The notes: generated by a model from the sequence alone, not told the origin. 64,000 bases of DNA from Nymphaea colorata (GCF_008831285.2 NC_045144.1:11573672-11637671), one strand, 5' to 3'; numbered from the stretch's first letter, positions 33,223 through 45,783 are shown. Numbers and translations are program-made.

Positions 33223-33462
33223 GGGTGCATTTGATTGGCCCTGATTTAAAATCCTCATGATTTGAGAACTGTGGATTTAAGGTCAGGACTGCCCCCATCT
33301 GATATTAAATCTGACCTTTTTCTAATGCAGAAGCGTAAAAATGGTGGATCTTACATCTAACCTACGATCTTTAGTTTGATGAACCATGACTCTTTCATCA
33401 CATCAACAAAAACATGCCACATCAAATCTACGGATTTCAAATATGAAATAATCAAATGCCCC
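33223..33462. mobile_element. PIF/Harbinger-like MITE (putative)
   Basis: Inverted ends GGGTGCATTTGATT and, on the right, AATCAAATGCCCC. Left flank is TAA; the right flank is ATA/TAG, so the 3-bp duplication is not perfect. About 240 bp, non-coding. Confidence 0.5.
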
Positions 33463-33617
33463 ATAGGGTGCCCATTTTTTTTTCTACAAATTTAAAGAGA
33501 GTATATGTTTTTTACGAAAAAAACTAATATGTTTGTCAAGAAGGGATGGGGGGTTCTTCTTCTGGCCTTCATTTGGCTCCACCACTAAAACCAACTCTAC
33601 ACACACATATACACACT

Positions 33618-33635
33618 ATATATATATATATATAT
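33618..33635. repeat. (TA)n microsatellite
   Basis: TA dinucleotide run next to a short ACAC tract. The surrounding 33.5-33.95 kb is purine-rich with several overlapping open stretches but no recognisable protein. Confidence 0.9.
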
Positions 33636-33933
33636 CGGCAGTCGGGCATCGTCGAATGCATGCCTGCCGCCACCGGCTGTTGGGAGGACCCACCACTTCC
33701 TCCCCTTTCCATCATGAGGATAAGGGAGGGGGGATTCTCTACCCACGATGGGTAGAGGAGAGTATCACCGGCGACGTCGGCCTCGCCGGCGATGGCAACA
33801 AAGGGAGCCTGCCGAACAGCTCCCCTTGCCACCAGCTTCCTTCTTTCTCAGAGGTGACCGAAAGAGGGAGAGAGGAGTGGAGAAGAGAGGGATCAGGGAG
33901 AGAGAAGGGAGGGGAGGCGGGAGAAAAGGTTTA

Positions 33934-33974
33934 AAAATCTGGACCATTCATTTTAGATGGACGGTCCAGATTTT
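33934..33974. repeat. 12-bp perfect inverted repeat
   Basis: AAAATCTGGACC and GGTCCAGATTTT separated by 17 bases; possible remnant of a small foldback element. Confidence 0.9.
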
Positions 33975-34016
33975 ATGTCCCTAGATTTATAGGTAAAATC
34001 AGAGTCAAGATTCAGG

Positions 34017-34020
<4 letters not shown>

Positions 34021-34101
<81 letters not shown>
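34021..34101. repeat. Compound (TA)n(TG)n microsatellite
   Basis: About 22 TA units pass into about 18 TG units. Confidence 0.98.
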
Positions 34102-34105
<4 letters not shown>

Positions 34106-37100
34106 TGTTTTGTTTGTGGGGGGTGGGGGGGTGAGGCCATATGATTTCAGCATCTCACAGGACATCCAATTACAGTGGTTCACGTTGAATCAATAGTTGG
34201 GAGAATCTATGCAACAATTTAAACTAAAACTGGGTATCTGGGATGATGTGGGTTTCACATCATGTGCGTTTCTTTTCCAACTGCTTGTGATGATTGTTTA
34301 ACATAAAAGGGGCTGGCAAGATGAATCAAGCTTTCTTAAAAGTTCACTTGTTTTCAAGTGCATCTGAAAGTGCATTATTGATGTGGGAATCTTTTCCAAT
34401 TCATTTGGTGCACAAAATCTTGGCCTCCACACATCCAAGATGTTGACCCCTCACTTTGGGAAGAGTACCCACTAAGGATGATAGCTGCTACAGCTTTAGA
34501 GGATCATGGTTGTCGAGTCACGGTACCTGTTCTTTCCTTTTTTCTTTCCTTTTTCTGGATATACTCTTTGTTTAGTAGCTTGTTCCAGTACCGTACTGCC
34601 ACGAACTTATGGTGATATGCTTGATTTACAAAGATCTGATCTAAAAAAAGTTAAAAATGGAATCATGATAAAGTTTGAGGGAGCACTTGAACGATTATCT
34701 TTAAACTATTCACACATCCTAATAAGCTAGGAGTGGTTCTTTTGCCATTTCAAACTTGTGATATGATGTGCTTTAGAATGACTCAAATAAATTTCCTAAC
34801 CAATGCACACCTATAAGATTATGCTATGTACAATATTATCTCCTCTAGACCCATTCAAACCTGTAAATTATGTTAGGGGAAATTATGGCATGCATACACT
34901 AATTTCAAGTTGGTTTACCTTCTTGTTGAGAGAGAATAATGGAAATCATGATTAACGCTGGAGGAATAATGGGTTGAATCAGTCCCAAAATGGGCTGTTT
35001 TTTCATTTCTTTTTTCCTTTCTCCACTCTGTCACCTACTTTGTGTCTTTTTTTTTTTTCATTTTGCTTTTTACCACACAACCAATTTTTTATGTACACAT
35101 TTTCCTTAACACTAATACTGCTCATTTATCTAGTTTGTTCACTACATATGTCTGGATATGAAAATTAACTTCTGCCCACTTAATTTTCCAGCGCTGGCTC
35201 TGCCGTAAATGGGTCACCGAGTCAGAGAACTTTGCTGGTATAAGTGCACCAAGATTCAGTTAGAACGGATACCACCATCACCATGTTTGACGGTCTATCC
35301 AGAACTGGTACTACAGCTATAGACTTGAACATGCGTCTTACTTTTTGTCTAAAACTAGGCACATCCCCAAAACTGGGTCCAGCCCACTCCGGTAAATTCG
35401 GTTTTGTCATTCAAGTTGGAATCACTAGTAAAATTAGCTTACATCCTACACCAACCAAATCCTTATGGTACAATTCAATTTCCATCTTTCATGAATATGA
35501 AGGAAAATCATTTTTCAGATTCAAAAATGAAGACTTAATTCGGACCAATTAGAATAGCGGACCTCTACAAAGTTCAGCATATATAGAACTAATCAGCTTT
35601 CATATATTGCTTTAAACTGTGATGTTGGCATCCCCAAACTGTGGTTACTATATAAGGATGGCCTGTCATGTCTTATTTTTCTACCACCATCCCTACTAGC
35701 GGTAGATTCAGGATAGTGAAATGTAGGGCATCATGGGCTGGGCCAATTTTATATTTGAAATTTATCTTCAGATAAGATTATGTTGCTATAGCATGTAAAA
35801 GAAAAAATAGTCGAAATTCCGAAAAAAAGGAAAATGCATGAATGTTATGCCTGCAGATTTCCAATCCCCAAATTAGATCAAAACGGACATTGAAACATGC
35901 AGTGGTAAACTTGCTGATCACTATAAATTAAATATTGTTTCTCACTTCTTAGTATAACAATGTTGATCTGCAGTTGCTTGACACAGCGCAAGCTCTTTTA
36001 AGCTCATGGAGATGGAGGTCTCTTTCTACCTCCACTTTTAGTTGCCGTAAGCTGATGCACCTTTTAAGGTGAAGCAAGAGGATTTTCAGAGACTAAGATG
36101 GATTAAGGAAGTGGTGTTAGAAAAGCTTGTTACCTTTTTCTCATTGTTTTTTCCCTAACCATCCATCATGTTGGATTGAGCATCCTTGGTAATTAATTAG
36201 ATGCTAGATGGCATGCCAGGACAAGACTAATAGAGATGCAAGTCTGGTCTCAGGTGTGGTTAATTTGCCCCAATTAATTGCGATCAATAAATGTGATCTA
36301 GCAAGGCTGGATGAGTAGGGTTAAACCATCACAGTGAAGTGCCCCTAAGTTAAAATCTAAAGTAGGTATTAGTCATTGGATTGTCAGTTGAGATCGAAGA
36401 AGACCCTTGGATCAAGTTCGGGCTCCATATTCGAGCTGCAGATTCCCTATTCGTAAAGCATCATACGAGGTTCAACTCACCTGAACTCGGCTTCTTAGAG
36501 GGCTGGCCTATTAATTAAGTAGTGGTCTGGTTCTTGGAAGGTTTCTTATCATTTCATAAGAAAAATTTTATTAATAAGCTGCTTGTTTGCACAAACAAAT
36601 GACCAAAACAAGCGTAATTGAAACTGACGAAATAAAATAAACGTAAGCAAATCCTACAAGGAAACTGATCAGATATATATAGTTCACAGTGGTGCTAACT
36701 TAGCAAGTGAATTTACAGATGTAGTCCACCTTTTCTTATGCAAACATAGATGACAGGCATGCACCATCCTTCTCAAACAGACATGCATACAACCACAGCC
36801 ATTTCTTCAATATCAAGCAAAGCGTTTCGACGTCGTTGACTCCCTACAGCGCCAGGCCGTAGTGCGTCTGGCACACAGCAAAACTTGCGTTTCAAACAAT
36901 TAAAAGATCCACCGAATTTGTGTTTTATATATTGGACTGCATCAACATCAATCTTCAGATAGACAAGCCATTGGAGATGTTCTGTCTACAAATAAAAGTT
37001 ATATATATATATATATATATCTTCTTTCTGGGGTTTCGGGAAAGTACTGTCCGAAAGTTGCATTCAAATGAACTATATATTTCTTTTACTTCTAACCGAA

Positions 37101-37546
37101 GCAGATGCATGCTGGAGGAACAGTAAGTTTGAGAAAAAAGGCATGAAATTGGAGTTCTGCACAGGAAAAGTGGTTTTAATTACCAGATAATCCCATTTCC
37201 ATCGAATTCAAATACAGCCTTATGTATAGGAGTCTGTATCTTCGTTTGTCTTCTATTGTCTGCAGTGACCAGTAGAATAGGCGCAGGGATAAGGGCCGTT
37301 TCACGAACAAAGTGCTCAATGCCCAATTGCATAAACCATCAGATTTCATATACTGTTGAAAAACTATATGCTCCAAACTTCTTTACAGTAAATGAAACAA
37401 TAAAAAAAATTTTACAATATCAGCCGTGCAACAATCTGACTAGCCTTTGAAGCCCCAAAATTCTGGACAAGCCAACCTACGGTGAGCCTCCGCGAAACCA
37501 GCGGATTCAGGATTGGAGAAGCCATGGAATATTCTGAAATGCAATT
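34102..37546. other. Intergenic, no gene supported
   Basis: 3.4 kb of AT-rich DNA with short unrelated open stretches. Notable only: a GATGATGTG/CACATCAT hairpin near 34240, and a (TA)n run at about 36999-37021. Its right end must include the 3' UTR of the zinc-finger gene, whose stop is at 37547 on the - strand. Confidence 0.4.
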
Positions 37547-38281
37547 TCAGGAAGCAGCTGGTCCAAGGCTCAGGTGCAGATCTAGACCAGCTTCTTGGTC
37601 TGAGGACAGGCCACCAGTACCGCTGGCACCACTTTCACAGGAAAATTTTGTAGGTGAAGAAGACATAAAGAACTGTAAAGGTGAATAAGGCAGCTGTAAG
37701 GAGAAGCCGCCATGGCTGGCCGGAAACATCGTTGGCGGGTAATTGTATGTCACAGACGGTGACGGTGATGGTGACGGTGACGCCGCAGCCGAGCTGTGAA
37801 ATGTCATGAAAGGTCCACCGGAAAATTCTGGTGCCTGGGGAGGGTAGATCCAAGAAGCCGACCGCGGTGCCGGCGGCACAATAACTGGAGCTGGAAAGCT
37901 CTTAACTTCAGTATGATAATTTAGCGACGGCCTTGAACCATGGGGCGTGAAAATAATGGAACCAGGTGCTGGTTGGAAGCCATAAACGCTGGCAGCTGGG
38001 TTGCGGATGGCATGCATCTGGGCTCTCTTCATTTGCTGCCTCTCCTTCTTGTGAGCATTCTGGTGGCCGCCCAGTGCCTGAGAATTCGCGAATTCTCTGA
38101 AACAGTACTGGCACTCGTACTTCCGACAGTCTCCTGCCCGGCTGATCGCGGGCTCTGATAAACCGCTGCCCTTCTTGGGATTTCCATCTTGCTCCTCATT
38201 TTCACAGACCTGAAAGCCGAAGAGTTTTAATGGCTTCTTCTGGTCAGGCAGTTGACATTGGATGACAGAAGTTTTTGCCAT
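37547..38281 (-). CDS. Single C2H2 zinc-finger protein with EAR motif (GIS/ZFP5/ZFP6/ZFP8 type)
   Basis: A 244-residue nuclear transcription factor in one exon. Residues 18-25 carry KPLKLFGFQV, the short motif before the finger in the Arabidopsis ZFP5/ZFP6/ZFP8/GIS group. The finger, about residues 55-79, has Cys57, Cys60, His73 and His77 (C-X2-C-X12-H-X3-H) and the plant QALGGH signature that contacts DNA. A basic stretch follows (HKKERQQMKRAQ). The middle is Pro/Ser-rich with an SPSPSPSPS run. The C-terminus has LDLHLSLG (residues about 233-240), an EAR/LxLxL repression motif that in relatives recruits TOPLESS-type corepressors. The frame stays open upstream to 38557, but those 92 codons include a Tyr/Ile run from a TA microsatellite and look like leader, so MAKTSVIQ at 38281 is the start (G at +4). 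Relatives control trichome and gibberellin/cytokinin responses; that role here is inference. Confidence 0.93.
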   Translation of the reverse strand: MAKTSVIQCQLPDQKKPLKLFGFQVCENEEQDGNPKKGSGLSEPAISRAGDCRKYECQYCFREFANSQALGGHQNAHKKERQQMKRAQMHAIRNPAASVYGFQPAPGSIIFTPHGSRPSLNYHTEVKSFPAPVIVPPAPRSASWIYPPQAPEFSGGPFMTFHSSAAASPSPSPSPSVTYNYPPTMFPASHGGFSLQLPYSPLQFFMSSSPTKFSCESGASGTGGLSSDQEAGLDLHLSLGPAAS

Positions 38282-38460
38282 TGGCTGACTGCACGGATTT
38301 ATTGTTTGGGAAATATTGAAACGGGCGCCATACGGAGGATGTTGGGGACTGGGAAGAGGGAGAGGGAGAGAAGGGAAAGGAGAGATGAGGAGATCTTCTG
38401 CTACTGGGTCACACAAATGTCTGTGTCTCCATATGTTTGATAATGTAATATATTTATATA
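38282..38460 (-). promoter_or_regulatory. 5' leader and possible TATA box of the zinc-finger gene
   Basis: On the - strand TATATAAATA occurs at 38451-38460, about 170 bp before the ATG, followed by a pyrimidine-rich leader (plus strand GGGAAGAGGGAGAGGGAGAG at about 38348). Placement is plausible for a plant core promoter, but a (TA)n tract right upstream makes the TATA call uncertain. Confidence 0.35.
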
Positions 38461-38626
38461 TAAATACAATGATCATATATATATATATATAATAAATGCA
38501 GCATACATCCCCAGATAAAAATGGTGTTGGGAACACAAACCACCGATGGAAACACAAGCCACAGAAAGTTAGATTATGTTTGTCCCATTAATTTATATAT
38601 TTCATCTCATTCTTATCAAAGATGGG

Positions 38627-38676
<50 letters not shown>

Positions 38677-38689
38677 GGCAGAAGTCAGT
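38461..38689. repeat. TA-rich promoter-side region with (TA)n microsatellites
   Basis: (TA)n runs at about 38475-38492 and 38630-38671 upstream of the zinc-finger gene. No other element recognised. Confidence 0.8.
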
Positions 38690-38860
38690 TGGCTTAGTGG
38701 CAAAAGTGTAAGAGGGATGGCAACGCCTCAGATTTAATATATGTCTGAGATCCAACTTTAATCACGAATCTATTAGGTTGGATTCAGAGTAGACATCCAA
38801 TTGAATGTCTTCTTGGATTGAGTGGCCAAAATCCGCTGATCTCGGATGAATTATATCCGT
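38690..38860 (+). mobile_element. Possible decayed SINE (tRNA-like head)
   Basis: TGGCTTAGTGG at 38690-38700 fits the Pol III A box; 29 bases later AGATTTAATAT is a poor B box. Weak evidence. Confidence 0.3.
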
Positions 38861-39587
38861 GCACGACAAATCGGGGTGGAAATTGGATCAGAATGTGCTA
38901 TAGAAATGTCAGATTATAAACGACCTAGATCCGGTTTTAAGCTGCCCCATCTGACTGCCAATCTCACTTAATTTTTCTCTGGTTGAGCAGATCAAGCTGG
39001 ATTTAACGATGCCGCCTAGCTAGGTTACAATTCATTGGTCAATAGGTCAGGGACAAAAACAGGACCTTTAGATATGATATTTGAAGTGTTTTTTTTTTTT
39101 GAAAATTTAGCATTACCAATATGATCTTAAGAATAAGGTGATGCAAAATATATATTAAGTTGATCAATTTTGGGTTTTAATAGTGTTTTCATAATGACCA
39201 TCTTTTGGGCTTTAATAGTGTTTTTCTATTAAGAAAAAATGAATGGCTCTTATAACATCACATTTTGATAATAGAAAAATCAACATTTTTCATAAAGACA
39301 ACTTGATTCAAAGCATGCTTTATACCAAAATAGTTTTTATAAATATATTAGGATGTTTACATTATATTTTAAATAATTTTTTAGCAAAAAATCAAAGGGT
39401 TTGGTTTTTATCCATGACCTAAGTGTCTACCTTTTACCAATTTCCTTTTCTCTCTCTCTCTCCCTCTCTCTAATGCCACCTTAATTTGTATCTCTGGAGT
39501 CATCCAATTCCAAATACTTCAAACTAGCAGTTAGCTGTTTAAAAGCGATGGAACCAAACTGGAAAACAGATGAGCAGCGGGGATCAT

Positions 39588-39720
39588 GTACTGTAGCGTA
39601 GTTGGATGGCCATGGCCGCAGATGGCGGTCAAAGGTTCAAACCCTGTGGGTGTTCATTGACTCCTTTCCCTGCATAAGCCAAAACAAGTCTATGGGAAAG
39701 ACTCAAAAATGATTTTATGT
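39588..39720 (+). mobile_element. tRNA-derived SINE-like sequence
   Basis: A box TAGCGTAGTTGG at 39593-39604 and B box GGTTCAAACCC at 39634-39644, with typical 29-nt spacing. The acceptor and T stems do not pair properly, so this is not a working tRNA gene but a SINE head or tRNA pseudogene. Confidence 0.5.
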
Positions 39721-40805
39721 ACTTGGGCAGCTAAAGATCTCTCAGCTGGATGGTTAATTTTCAACTATAAAATCTGAAGAATAATTAAAATTGAGAAACA
39801 TACATCGAACCATTCAATTATGGCCCAGAAGTTGCTAAGTGTTGGGTCCAGATCCATTTTGATAGGGTCCAAAACTCCACTCAAAGCTCTCCTTTCATTT
39901 CGTTTCCTTTCCTTTTCACCCGTTTCCCCTCATCAAACAGAACCTTAAATGCTTGAGTTACTCGGATGCACATAAAATACAGATTTTGATAGGATGAAAC
40001 CCGGACATTACGTATCAAAGTTGTCATCAAGTTATTGGATTCTCATCTTTTCAATGTGAAGATCGATTGGGTCCACAAATCATGACTAAGGACATAAGCT
40101 TGTAGTGCAGATGATCCAATTTTGAGCAGCTGGATTTGATGGCCATTAGTGAAAAAATTAGAACAAGATTGGTCGCTAGGATTTTCATTTCAGTGCTTGA
40201 CAATTAAAGATCTGCATGCATGGGATCGATGTGCATCATGATGGAGTAAGTATATACCCATCGCCTAATGAATTGCATGTGCCATTGGTTGATCAATTTC
40301 TGGGAAAGAAAATCACATCCTGCATGCATGATGATGATGATGCATGTTATGTGAGGTGCGGCTGTCCGAAGTTCACAAGAAAATGGATAATCTCTGGCGC
40401 TAAAATAGCACCATTGAAATGATCTCTGGCCATACCTTAGTGCACGAAGAACCGCCATTGCTTGGACCGCCACTACTGTTTTTCATGGCAGTACAATGTA
40501 GCTCTAGTAACTAACTAAGGCACTAAATTAGCGTCATAAATAGCCCTTCACTAGCTTGTCTTTTAACCCCAAAAAATATGGTACTGGCACTAAGCTATTG
40601 AATGCCACACTCATCTAATAAGTACTTTTTTATGTTTCTTTTGATACAAAAGAGTCCAGTACCTGTACTACTCTTGGGAGCAATGATGATTAGGATGATG
40701 AGAACAAGTTCTATACGCTGCTTCATGTATATAACAAGCTTACGCTAAAGGTGGATCCCACTACCAATATGCAAGTGCACAATTAATATTCTTAACCTTG
40801 TCATT
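39721..40805. other. Intergenic, no gene supported
   Basis: AT-rich DNA without coding or RNA features that I can recognise. Confidence 0.35.
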
Positions 40806-40811
40806 TTTTAA

Positions 40812-41106
40812 TACCTTTGTTATTACCTCATACCTTTATTATTATCATACCCCTATCATTATTTCATACCTATTATCTCATATGGTGGTCACTATCATAC
40901 ACATGTTATCTCATACTCATTATCTCTTATCTCTATCGTTATCTCATATCAATAGCTTTTGACATAATGACAGTAAGGGATATGAGATAAAAAATTGAAA
41001 TTTAAGATAATGATGAGCACGAGATAACGATAGAAACATGAGATAATGATAATGATATAAGATGATGAGCATGAGATAATGGTAGAGGTATGAGATAATG
41101 ACATAA
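40812..41106. repeat. Large imperfect fold-back (TATCTCAT / ATGAGATA)
   Basis: The left arm (to about 40957) repeats TATCTCATAC-type phrases; the right arm (from about 40966) carries ATGAGATAAT phrases in reverse order. The outer ends also pair: ATTACCTCATACC on the left with GGTATGAGATAAT on the right. Each arm is itself built of degenerate short repeats. Confidence 0.75.
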
Positions 41107-44100
41107 GTGGAAAAAAAAAAAAAAAACGTTTCTTTGCTGCTCAAAGGGGTATATTAGCCATAACGATATGAATATATGGTCTCATATGTTTTAGCTTTAT
41201 TGAATCCCAAAATCTTCCTTTTTCTGTTTTCTTTTTTGTCCCTATTAATGTTTCTTTCTCTATTAATCAGGGGCATTTTCATCGTGAATAAAAGGACACA
41301 CGAAATTTCCATACACAGCACGGTGTATATAATCCTGTTTGCATGATCATGATGTTGATGTTTCGTTTGATTGGTGAACATTAATGTCATTGAGATAATA
41401 GCACCATATAAATATTGTTCCGTCAAGACCAACTTCAGGGAAAATTATTGGAGGACTGGAGATTAATATAGTAATAAACAATGACTTGAGGTCAATTTTC
41501 AAGCAGCTGTGTTCACTCTCTATCAACACGCACGTACACGTATAAAACCATTGTCACTCACGAAGACTTGATGGATCAAACTGATTAAAAAAGTGAGAAG
41601 GAAGAAAGACATTTAGTGAAGCGCTAACGGTGGTCACGATTCGTCTTGTACTTAGTGTACTAAAACTTTTTTGATAGTAGTGTGTGCATCAACTCAATGG
41701 CATCCAATATACGCTTAGTTTGATTTCACCAGAGTCTAAGAAGTTTCTAAGAGGTTTAAGATCAAGAGGCATTAAGAGAAAAGACAACACCTAGAACCTA
41801 GCCTGATCAATTTTCAGGGCTATCGAAACCTTGTATTTCAAAATTCACATGAATTTTCTGTTTCTTAATAGTGCCATGGACGACAGTACAATTATGACAA
41901 AGTCTTGATGACGCTGAAATTCCAGATTTGCTTGGATTCTTATGATCCCACCATTAAATAGAAAATTGGAAGCTTGTAAGATTGTGGTGTATTACAATAT
42001 TGAAGGGTTTATGCAGTGGTTAGAGGAAACAATGTATATATATATAAGTGTGGTTTGAAGGAGAGAGTTGTTGTTGTACAAGACACATAGTTATATGGAT
42101 CCAATCTCTTCATTTTATAGAATACATGCACAGCTGGAAGGACATGAAGAGTACTGTGTAAAAGGTGAGGGTCCCCAGAAAACTTCCATATTGACACTTA
42201 TAAAAACATTTGCTTGCCAAAAGCAACAAGTCTGTACAGTCTTTTTAGTTACCAAAAAAATATATGTAGAGAGAGAGTCATTTTGCAGAGATTCTGTTCC
42301 CAAAGCAAAAATGACAAATATATTGGCCTCCTTTTTTCCTCAATGGCGATATTTAGAAAAGAAACAATCGTAGCCTCCAGTTTGATTTTACAAAAGCTTT
42401 TCAATGACCGAAATGCTTATAGTGAATGAAAATCTAAGCAACCCACTATAGTGAGTGCATCTAAGTCGCACCAAAACCCTAGCACTGAAGATCCCCACCA
42501 ACCAAAGGGGCCAACTTGTGCTAAAAGAGTTCAAAATTTTCAAACCAAATCGGCCTTCGCCCCCACTTGAGAACTTATATGCGCATTAGAAAAATACTAC
42601 TGATGTGTGATATCCCATCATGTTGGCGTGATTGGCGTTGCTCTTTTCCCCAGACAGCTTTGTCGACCCGCACATCTTACTAACTTCGTGAAGAAAAAGA
42701 AGCCTTGAAAAGGAATAATCTTAGGTAAACCCACATCAGACTAGGAGCAGTATATATATATATATACACACCATACTTGGAAGTCTTCCACAATCCCAAG
42801 TTGGGCCCCAATGATGTTCCCCCTCTTCTTATTTCTTCCTTATGTTTTAAATTAAGCACTGCTATTCACGGGCTTGTCCCTTACGTGGAAATCTCAAAAC
42901 AGGTTTCATGTTTCCAATTTTTTTGGTATGTGTGTTAGACATGGTGTTTCCTAAGGAGAGACAAATTGCGTAGGGGAAGGTGATTTCTCTTTATCGCATG
43001 TGTATCACTTTTTGTCGTTCAAAGGATTTTCACTAATTTCACAAAGGGAAAAAAAAAACTATGCTGTCAGTGGGCAGTGCAATTTGTCAATAGATTTAAC
43101 CCAAATTGGTGCATATATAGCAGGAAGGACAAGTCTTTGTTGGGTAGCTTCTGAAAAAAAAAAAGATGCTCATAGAATTCATTTTAGCTCATTAACCTAA
43201 CCAAAGCGGAGGCCAAACTTATTAACTACAGGGGCAATATCTTGGAATGTCGCTAGATATACGTACTTTAGGTACGCTTTTTTGCGTAATCCACCTTTAT
43301 GTATGGAGCACTCATCCACCCACTGGTGTCACTATATTTGGAGTGGCAGTTAGTTCATCCACCACTGAATGTGTGGTAATTGCCCAACACACGTTTATAT
43401 ATTTGATGGGACCTTCCGTTCATATCCTTCACAAACATCATGAATCGTTTTTCAATGCTTTTAGATGTAGCAGGTGCTGATGCATAGAATTGCCATCCAA
43501 AACTGAAACTGGGTTTGAATTCGTCATACACATGCTTCCAAGTTGTTGATTCAAATAGAAAATATGAAGATGGCCTGTCCTTTTTGTAGCCAAATTCGAA
43601 TCCAGTGGTAAGCGTGGTTGGGTGGTATTTATATTAACAACTCATTATATATATGTTCGAGCTTTCATCTTCTTAATTTCCTTGTCATAAGTTTTTTTCT
43701 TTCTTTTAATGATGAGGCGAACTGCTTTGGGTGTCACAAAAGTCCAAGTGAGTTTTGAATATGAAGCTAGCGAGCCTTTTAGAAACACAGTCGGTGTTCA
43801 TTTTGCACCAAAAAAGGTTTACCTCCAGTTGATCCTTCTCTGTTCTCCCGCTGATTTTCTCATATCATATATACTTAATCACTTTTTTGACAACGTAAAA
43901 CTTCAAGATGAAAGTCCTTTGAACTCCAAAATCTTATGGGAAAAGGAAGTACAGAGGCTCATGATTCCGCAGAGGGGGACAATGAGGTTTCAACACATGC
44001 TCCGTACTCGGTGCACTCCCTTGATGCACTCACAAGAAAAGAACAGGAATTAGGAGAAAAAAGAAGCACGAACAATGCTATGAGTTTATTAGTTGTTATG

Positions 44101-44176
44101 ATACTGCATAAGAGGAAAATGGGCAGACTTCCTTCTATCGCAGTTGAACCGGACAAGCCATGGGTAGAGTCCTTCC
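41107..44176. other. Intergenic, no gene supported
   Basis: 3 kb with poly-A/T runs and short TA tracts (near 42036 and 42752). Open stretches such as 42068-42373 and 43709-44053 show no family motif. Nothing further recognised. Confidence 0.35.
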
Positions 44177-44849
44177 GTCACAAAAAACGGCGTTATTTTA
44201 AAAATAACGCGTATTAAACGTTAAAAATGACATCCCCGTATAAAACGGGAATATAACGCGTTTTTTTTTTAAAAAACGGTAAAAAATAAAAGACGCGTAT
44301 AAAACGCATATTAAACGCGTTTTATATGCGTTTTCCACGTTTTCTTAAAGAATGAGATTTTAAAGAAATGGCACGCGTGTAATATTTGTAAAAGAATTGG
44401 TTTTTTTTAACTTAGACGCTCATTTTAATGGCAAAAACGTTTTTTGAAGATGGCGCGCATTGATTTTTTTTAACTTGAACACTCCTTTTAATGGCAAAAA
44501 CGTCTTTTAAAAGAAAAATGAGGTTAGCTTCCCGCAATAGGATTTGATGTTCAGGTTGAGGGGAAGAGTTTATTAACTTTATTTCTCTAAATTTTTAAGT
44601 TGGCATAAATTTTTAAGTTGGCAAATTGTTTCAGAGGTGTACCTAAAATTTTTTGTTGCTTATCTAGCCATTTTCTAATGTTTTTTTAATTTCTCATTTA
44701 TTTTATTTTTATATAATTGTTAGGATTTATTTATTTATTTTTTAAAAATTTACCGTCTTTTTCCCGTTTTATTTCTGAGATTTTTTTCTTCGCCGTATTA
44801 TACTTGTTTTTTTTCTCACCGTATTATATCTGTCCACGTCTTTTGTGAC
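44177..44849. mobile_element. ACGCG-rich putative transposon
   Basis: Ends GTCACAAAAAACGGCG and, reverse-complemented on the right, GTCACAAAAGACGTGG. Nine-base flanks (AGTCCTTCC and AATCCGTCT) match at 6 positions, weakly Mutator-like. The left 170 bp is packed with AACGCGT/TAAACG motifs, and two imperfect 60-bp units (TTTAATGGCAAAAACGT...) lie at about 44401-44520. No coding sequence. Confidence 0.5.
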
Positions 44850-45777
44850 AATCCGTCTATATGGCAGACTTGTTTGTGTACCACTAAGTCCTAGTCTAGG
44901 TACAATGGCTTGTTGATTTTTTTTTATTATTTTCTCAGTAATTCACAAACGAATAGGCTGCCTAATGATTGGAATATTATTGCATTCAATTGTCCATTTC
45001 TGCAAAAAAAAACTATAAAATTGGAGTTTCATCGTATTTTAATATTTTTTTTTAAGAACTGACTGTGAAGTGCCTGGTCTGAAAAAAAGGAAAAAAGAAA
45101 AAAGACCATAAGTTAGTTAAAAGTCGGAAATATCATTTTATGCGAGTTGGACACTCGAATACCCACCTGATTTTTCTTGGTTTCATCTTCAAAAACTTCA
45201 GGTGGGCATCCCTATAAGATTATACGAAGTTAAACGGAATAACCTAAATATTTGCGTGGTCATCTCTAAACATCTGGTCCGCCGCTCAGCACCTTGCAAA
45301 TTGTTCTTTTTAAAGACAAAAAGTTAGATCATGATTGGAGCTGCTTTTGTCATCGTAGCATGTTGAACAAATAAGAAAATAGCCCTTAATTATTGGAAGG
45401 TAGAAGTCCCTTCAATTTAACAATGGAATGGGCCACCATTGGCCGACTTGGTTGCTTTTTTCACAGCCTCTTCTTCCTCAACAGGTGACCTGTCATAGGA
45501 CCTGTATAGGGTTAAGTTGGCTGCAATGCTTTTGTCTTCAACCTCTAGACCTAACCCGCCAACACACCCTCCGAACCATGCTGGTCCTTTTCTATGTGCC
45601 CACATAACCCGTAGTAGTTAATTAGTACGACCTCTTTCTTTTGGTCTTTATGTTTCTCATGCATATGGGTGTACCATGCGTAAGTTTTTGTAATGCCATT
45701 TTGTTTAAGAAAATCAATAAAGAAGAGTAGGGGTCTCCAACCTGGAGCAGAGGGAGTTGTGGAGTGGGTAGGCTGTA

Positions 45778-45783
<6 letters not shown>
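44850..45783. other. No gene seen
   Basis: AT-rich with T runs. An open stretch on the - strand at 45417-45605 (Glu/Ala-rich near its end) has no recognisable family. Confidence 0.3.

Noticed and set aside
33533-33934. 133-codon open stretch, Gly/Glu/Arg-rich
   Set aside because: It is low-complexity purine-rich DNA with a TA microsatellite inside (YIYIYI), open in several frames at once.
38282-38557. N-terminal extension of the zinc-finger protein to an upstream ATG
   Set aside because: The 92 extra residues contain a run encoded by a TA microsatellite and have no family counterpart; the ATG at 38281 places the LFGFQV motif at the usual distance from the start.
39593-39644. tRNA gene
   Set aside because: A and B boxes are present, but the acceptor and T stems do not pair; better seen as SINE-like.
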